DNA from: JAQSWP01 sp050185515
GTDB taxonomy: Bacteria > Pseudomonadota > Alphaproteobacteria > Reyranellales > JAQSWP01
Assembly (NCBI GenBank): GCA_050185515.1
Contig: JBFWZG010000076.1
Location: 1-16,248 of the forward strand
Direction of reading: 5' to 3'
Length of the DNA stretch: 16,248 nt
The notes below the pieces were generated by a model, which was not told the origin of the DNA, did no database searches, and saw only the letters and a program-made list of their open reading frames with translations. Shown in pieces: positions 12,712 through 16,248 of the stretch; within the stretch, counting starts at the first letter, position 1, and each line of letters opens with the position of its first letter. Made by a program: the position numbers and the translations under genes.

Positions 12712-12717
12712 GTCTAG
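12712..12717 (+). promoter_or_regulatory. Candidate -10 of the ccoN promoter
   Basis: TCTAGT, preceded by TG at 12711-12712 (extended -10 character), lies 28.5-33.5 bases from the centre of the FNR box. That is where an FNR class II promoter needs its -10, with no -35 required. Transcription would start near 12724-12725, leaving a leader of about 26 bases that contains the ccoN Shine-Dalgarno AGGGGGA (12738-12744). Confidence 0.5.
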
Positions 12718-12750
12718 TGGCGTCGGAAAACGCCATCAGGGGGATTACCT

Positions 12751-14223
12751 ATGAGCATTGCGCTGCCGGCAGCAGGAGCGATGACCGGACCGCGGGAGCG
12801 CGCCGGCTACAACGAGCAGATCGTGCGCGCTTTCGTCGCGGTGACCCTGTTCTGGGGCATCGTCGGCTTCGCCGCCGGCGTCTTCGTCGCCCTGCAACTC
12901 GCCTTTCCGGCGCTGAACTTCGACGTCGAGTATCTCAGCTTCGGGCGCCTCCGCCCGCTGCACACCTCGGCGGCGATCTTCGCCTTCGGCGGCAACGCGC
13001 TGATCGGCACCTCGTTCTACGTCGTGCAGCGCACCTGCCGGGCGCGGCTGTTCGGCGATCCGCTGCTGCCGTGGTTCGTGTTCTGGGGCTACCAGTTCTT
13101 CATCGTCATCGCGGCGCTGGGCTACGTGCTGGGCTACACCCAGGGCAAGGAATACGCCGAGCCGGAATGGTACGCCGACCTGTGGCTGACCATCGTCTGG
13201 GTGGCGTACCTGGCGGTGTTCCTCGGCACGATCATGAAGCGCGAGGAGCCGCACGTCTACGTCGCCAACTGGTTCTACCTCGCCTTCATCGTCACCGTGG
13301 CGATGCTGCACATCGTCAACAATCTGTCGCTGCCGGTGTCGATCGTCGGCGCCAAGAGCTATTCGCTGACCGGCGGCGTGCAGGACGCGATGGTGCAGTG
13401 GTGGTACGGCCACAACGCGGTCGGCTTCTTCCTGACCGCGGGCTTCCTCGGGATCATGTACTACTTCATTCCCAAGCAGGCCAACCGCCCGATCTATTCC
13501 TACCGGCTGTCGATCGTGCATTTCTGGGCGCTGATCTTCCTCTACATCTGGGCCGGCCCGCACCACCTGCACTACACGGCGCTGCCCGACTGGGCGCAGA
13601 CGCTGGGCATGGTTTTCTCGGTCATGCTGTGGATGCCGTCCTGGGGCGGCATGGTCAACGGGCTGATGACGCTGTCGGGCGCCTGGGACAAGCTGCGAAC
13701 CGATCCCGCGCTGCGCTTCTCGGTCGCCGCCGTCGGCTTCTACGGCATGTCGACCTTCGAAGGCCCGGTGATGTCGATCAAGCAGGTCAACGCGCTCAGC
13801 CACTACACCGACTGGACCGTCGGCCACGTGCATTCCGGCACGCTGGGCTGGGTCGCCTTCATCGTGTTCGGCGCCATCTACTACCTGGTTCCCGTGCTGT
13901 GGAAGCGGGCGGCGATGCATTCGGTTCGCGCCATCTCCTGGCACTTCTGGATCGCGACGCTCGGCATCGTGCTCTACATCACCTCGATGTGGGTGTCGGG
14001 CATCATGCAGGGCCTGATGTGGCGCGCCTACGACGCGCTGGGCTTCCTCGAATACTCGTTCATCGAGACGGTGTCGGCCATGCACCCGTTCTACGTCATC
14101 CGCGCGCTGGGCGGCGTTTGCTTCCTGGTCGGCGCGCTGGTGATGGCGTGGAACGTGATCATGACCGTGCGCGCCGGCGCGCCGCTGGCGCAGCGGACCG
14201 GCGCCGCGGCGGCGACAGCGTAG
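12751..14223 (+). CDS. ccoN: cbb3-type cytochrome c oxidase subunit I
   Basis: The 490-residue catalytic subunit of the high-affinity cbb3 oxidase, an inner-membrane haem-copper proton pump used at low oxygen. Twelve or so helices are evident. Ligands can be placed: His71 (RPLHTSAAIF) and His361 for low-spin haem b; His359 (TVGHVHSG) for haem b3; His221 (WYGHNAVGF), His271 and His272 (AGPHHLHYT) for CuB; Tyr265 (FLYIWAG) as the residue cross-linked to a CuB histidine. From His221 onward these match the Pseudomonas stutzeri numbering I recall with a constant +14 shift. Length is normal for the short CcoN form. Start ATG 12751 has AGGGGGA six bases upstream. ccoO follows after 15 bases, and the promoter carries a perfect FNR box. 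Confidence 0.98.
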   Translation: MSIALPAAGAMTGPRERAGYNEQIVRAFVAVTLFWGIVGFAAGVFVALQLAFPALNFDVEYLSFGRLRPLHTSAAIFAFGGNALIGTSFYVVQRTCRARLFGDPLLPWFVFWGYQFFIVIAALGYVLGYTQGKEYAEPEWYADLWLTIVWVAYLAVFLGTIMKREEPHVYVANWFYLAFIVTVAMLHIVNNLSLPVSIVGAKSYSLTGGVQDAMVQWWYGHNAVGFFLTAGFLGIMYYFIPKQANRPIYSYRLSIVHFWALIFLYIWAGPHHLHYTALPDWAQTLGMVFSVMLWMPSWGGMVNGLMTLSGAWDKLRTDPALRFSVAAVGFYGMSTFEGPVMSIKQVNALSHYTDWTVGHVHSGTLGWVAFIVFGAIYYLVPVLWKRAAMHSVRAISWHFWIATLGIVLYITSMWVSGIMQGLMWRAYDALGFLEYSFIETVSAMHPFYVIRALGGVCFLVGALVMAWNVIMTVRAGAPLAQRTGAAAATA

Positions 14224-14238
14224 AAAGGCAGGAGTGAG

Positions 14239-14961
14239 ATGCGTTTTTCCCACGCCATCATCGAGCGCAACGTCATCCTGCTGACGGTGCTGACGCTGAT
14301 CACCGTGTCGATCGGCGGGCTGGTGCAGATCGTGCCGCTGTTCACCATCGAGAACACCATCGAGCGCGTCGACGGGGTGCGTCCCTACACGCCGCTCGAA
14401 CTGGCCGGCCGCAACATCTACATCCGCGAGGGTTGCTACGTCTGCCACAGCCAGCAGGTGCGGGCGCTGCGCGACGAGGTCGAGCGCTACGGCCACTACA
14501 GCCTGGCGGCCGAGAGCATGTACGACCATCCGTTCCAGTGGGGCTCCAAGCGTAATGGCCCCGACCTGGCGCGGGTCGGCGGCAAGTACTCCAACGAATG
14601 GCATGTCGCGCATCTGATCGATCCGCGCTCGCTGGTGCCCGATTCGATCATGCCCGGCTATCCGTTCCTGACGCGGCCGCTGAAGTACAAGGACATGTCG
14701 AAGCATCTGGCGGCGATGCGCGGCGTCGGCGTGCCCTATAGCGACGACATGGTCGCCAATGCCGTCGCCGATCTCGAATCGCAGGCCAATCCCGACGGCG
14801 ATACGGCGCCGCTGTTCAAGCGCTACTCCAACGTCGCCACCGCGCCCGCGACCGGTCCGGGCGGCGCAGTGACCGAGATGGACGCGCTGGTCGCCTACCT
14901 GCAGGTGCTGGGCACGATGGTCAAGTTCGACAAGATCGACATCAAGTCGCTGAAGCAGTGA
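14239..14961 (+). CDS. ccoO: cbb3-type cytochrome c oxidase subunit II (monohaem)
   Basis: A 240-residue monohaem cytochrome c subunit of the cbb3 oxidase. An N-terminal uncleaved membrane anchor (about residues 11-34) holds the haem domain on the periplasmic side. The single c-type haem site is REGCYVCHSQQVR (Cys66, Cys69, His70), with Met138 in PDSIMPGYPFL as the likely axial ligand. The block YGHYSLAAESMYDHPFQWGS, continuing KRNGPDLARVGGKYS, is highly characteristic of CcoO. AGGAG at 14230-14234 precedes ATG 14239 by four bases. The subunit relays electrons from CcoP to CcoN. Length is typical and no anomalies are seen. Confidence 0.98.
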   Translation: MRFSHAIIERNVILLTVLTLITVSIGGLVQIVPLFTIENTIERVDGVRPYTPLELAGRNIYIREGCYVCHSQQVRALRDEVERYGHYSLAAESMYDHPFQWGSKRNGPDLARVGGKYSNEWHVAHLIDPRSLVPDSIMPGYPFLTRPLKYKDMSKHLAAMRGVGVPYSDDMVANAVADLESQANPDGDTAPLFKRYSNVATAPATGPGGAVTEMDALVAYLQVLGTMVKFDKIDIKSLKQ

Positions 14962-14969
14962 GGGCCGCC

Positions 14970-15125
14970 ATGGACATCAACGAACTCTACGGCATGGCGG
15001 CGAGCGTCTGGGTGGTGTGGTTCTGCCTGCTGTTCGCCGGCATCGTGGTCTGGGCCTATCGCCCGCGCCGCCGCCAGAACCTGCAGAGCCACGCCAACAT
15101 TCCGCTGCGCGACGACGACCGGTAA
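14970..15125 (+). CDS. ccoQ: cbb3-type cytochrome c oxidase subunit IV
   Basis: A small 51-residue subunit between ccoO and ccoP. It has a short N-terminal amphipathic start (MDINELYGMAASV), one transmembrane helix (WVVWFCLLFAGIVVWAYRP), then a basic stretch RPRRRQNLQ and an acidic end PLRDDDR, the standard CcoQ/FixQ layout. CcoQ helps the oxidase complex assemble or stay stable. ATG 14970 lies eight bases after the ccoO stop and ccoP begins ten bases after its TAA. The gene is short enough to be missed by length cut-offs, but size, topology and position make it firm. Confidence 0.93.
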   Translation: MDINELYGMAASVWVVWFCLLFAGIVVWAYRPRRRQNLQSHANIPLRDDDR

Positions 15126-15135
15126 GAGGCCAGAC

Positions 15136-16005
15136 ATGCCGACCAAGATCGAAAAGGACGCCGTTTCCGGCCGCGAGACCACCGGCCACGAGTGGGACGG
15201 CATCAAGGAACTGAACAACCCGCTGCCGAAATGGTGGGTGTACATCTTCTACGCCACCATCGTGTTCGCCGCGATCTACACGGTGCTCTATCCCGCATGG
15301 CCCAGCCTGAGCGGCTACACCCAGGGCGTGCTCGGCTTCTCGCAGCGCGACGAGACGATGGAGCGGGTGCGACAGGGGGCGGAGCTGCGGGCGCCGATGG
15401 TGGCGCGGATCAATGCCGCTTCGCTCGAACAGATCCGCCAGGATCCCGAGCTGCTGAATTTCGCGCTGAACGGCGGCCGCACGGTGTTCGCCGACAATTG
15501 CGCCACCTGCCACGGGTCGGGCGGCGCCGGCCGGCCGGCCTTCCCGGTGCTTGCCGACGACGACTGGCTGTGGGGCGGCAGACTTGCCGACATCCACCAG
15601 ACCATCAATTACGGCGTGCGCAACGCCCATGAGAAGGCGCGCCAGTCGCTAATGCCGCGTTTCGGCGCCGACGGTATGCTGACGCCGGCGCAGATCAACG
15701 ACGTCGCGGAGTACGTTCTGGCGCTGAATGGGCGCGCCACCGACAAGGCGGCGGCGGATCGCGGCGAGAAGGTGTTCGCCGAGAACTGCGTCGCCTGCCA
15801 TCTCGAAGGCGGCAAGGGCAATCAGGAGCTGGGCGCCAAGAACCTGACCAACGGCATCTGGCTGTATGGCGGCGACAAGGCCTCGATCGTCCGCATGGTC
15901 TGGTTCAGCCGTAACAACAGCATGCCGGCCTGGGTCGACAGGCTCGACCCGGCGACCGTCAAGATGCTGGCAGTTTACGTCCATACGCTGGGCGGCGGAC
16001 AGTAG
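15136..16005 (+). CDS. ccoP: cbb3-type cytochrome c oxidase subunit III (dihaem)
   Basis: A 289-residue dihaem cytochrome c, the electron entry subunit of cbb3 oxidase. The N-terminus has the CcoP signature HEWDGIKELNNPLPKWW, then one membrane helix (about residues 34-53). The periplasmic part has two cytochrome c domains: haem sites CATCH (122-126) and CVACH (218-222), with probable Met ligands Met173 (QSLMPRFG) and Met263 (NNSMPAWVDRL). The sequences GGRLADIHQTINYGVRN and LYGGDKASIVRMVWFSRNN occupy the same place in each domain. Length is normal. Start ATG 15136 is supported by the conserved N-terminus. ccoG begins nine bases after its stop. Confidence 0.97.
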   Translation: MPTKIEKDAVSGRETTGHEWDGIKELNNPLPKWWVYIFYATIVFAAIYTVLYPAWPSLSGYTQGVLGFSQRDETMERVRQGAELRAPMVARINAASLEQIRQDPELLNFALNGGRTVFADNCATCHGSGGAGRPAFPVLADDDWLWGGRLADIHQTINYGVRNAHEKARQSLMPRFGADGMLTPAQINDVAEYVLALNGRATDKAAADRGEKVFAENCVACHLEGGKGNQELGAKNLTNGIWLYGGDKASIVRMVWFSRNNSMPAWVDRLDPATVKMLAVYVHTLGGGQ

Positions 16006-16014
16006 CGGGCGATC

Positions 16015-16248
16015 ATGCCGGACGATGGCGCACGACCCGACGAGGCGGTATCGACGCGAACGCAGAAGCAGTCGCAGTCGCTTTTCGCCGCGCGCATAAA
16101 GGTCTACCCGCGCCGCGTCTTCGGGCTCTACCGCAACATCAAATGGGCGCTGCTCGGCGTCTGCCTGGCGATCTACTACTTCGTGCCGTTCCTGCGCTGG
16201 GATCGCGGGCCGGGCGCGCCGGACCAGGCGGTTCTGATCGACCTGCAG
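16015..16248 (+). CDS. ccoG: CcoG/FixG-type cbb3 assembly protein, N-terminal part
   Basis: The frame from ATG 16015 stays open to the right edge (78 codons). After a polar N-terminus comes RIKVYPRRVFGLYRNIKW, then a first transmembrane helix ALLGVCLAIYYFVPFLRW and the beginning of the next block DQAVLIDLQ. This is the conserved start of CcoG/FixG, a membrane iron-sulfur protein; CcoG reduces copper for assembly of the CuB centre of cbb3 oxidase. Position directly after ccoP is canonical. The cluster-binding Cys motifs, and ccoH-ccoI-ccoS if present, lie outside the window. Confidence 0.93.
   Translation, partial: MPDDGARPDEAVSTRTQKQSQSLFAARIKVYPRRVFGLYRNIKWALLGVCLAIYYFVPFLRWDRGPGAPDQAVLIDLQ

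Noticed and set aside
12745..14706. Minus-strand open frame of 653 codons across ccoN and ccoO
   Set aside because: Antisense to two genes whose haem and copper ligands are all in place; no recognisable protein features.
1..16248. CRISPR arrays, tRNA or rRNA genes, integrases, toxin-antitoxin or phage genes
   Set aside because: No regularly spaced direct repeats, no tRNA-like cloverleaf or rRNA sequence, and no recognisable recombinase or phage protein was seen on either strand.

Overview
The window is high-GC DNA (roughly two-thirds G+C by eye) with tightly packed genes. Its gene content (FnrN-type regulator, ccoNOQP plus ccoG, phnW-phnA-phnY, NodT-type outer-membrane lipoprotein) points to an alphaproteobacterium. 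The intergenic palindromes resemble repeats common in Rhodospirillales-like and rhizobial genomes. The genus cannot be fixed from sequence reading alone.

Layout. (1) 2-1714, plus strand: the tail of a MacB/FtsX-type ABC transporter permease, then a NodT/OprM-family outer-membrane efflux lipoprotein. The first part of this probable tripartite exporter lies upstream. (2) 1715-9065: a 2-aminoethylphosphonate (AEP) degradation locus. A LysR regulator (minus) diverges from a four-gene plus-strand operon: phnW (AEP transaminase), phnA (phosphonoacetate hydrolase), phnY (phosphonoacetaldehyde dehydrogenase) and an 803-residue flavoprotein fused to a folate-binding GcvT domain. PhnW, PhnY and PhnA convert AEP to phosphonoacetaldehyde, phosphonoacetate, then acetate and phosphate. 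The fused flavoprotein looks like sarcosine/dimethylglycine dehydrogenase and may bring N-methylated AEP into the pathway. No phosphonate importer is in the window. The lysR-phnW gap holds a perfect TATAG-N7-CTATA operator candidate and four alternating GGGTC/GACCC segments that could fold in two exclusive ways. (3) 9066-9744: a small minus-strand membrane protein with a Cys-rich tail, then about 380 bases without a gene, holding two palindromic dispersed repeats. (4) 9745-16248: a microaerobic respiration locus. It has an FnrN-type oxygen-sensing regulator (minus), a GNAT-like protein, a TauE/SafE-like membrane protein (plus), a DUF2189-like membrane protein (minus, overlapping the previous gene tail to tail), then ccoN-ccoO-ccoQ-ccoP encoding cbb3 cytochrome oxidase, and the start of ccoG at the window edge.

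Two perfect FNR boxes, identical in all 14 bases but inverted, sit in the two divergent intergenic regions of part 4 (10611-10624 and 12677-12690). They suggest that the FnrN encoded here controls itself, the three-gene inner block and the oxidase operon. The most interesting observations are the flavin/folate fusion in the phosphonate operon, the alternately folding phnW leader, and the inverted identical FNR boxes around the inner gene block. Nothing here is clearly a new class of system.
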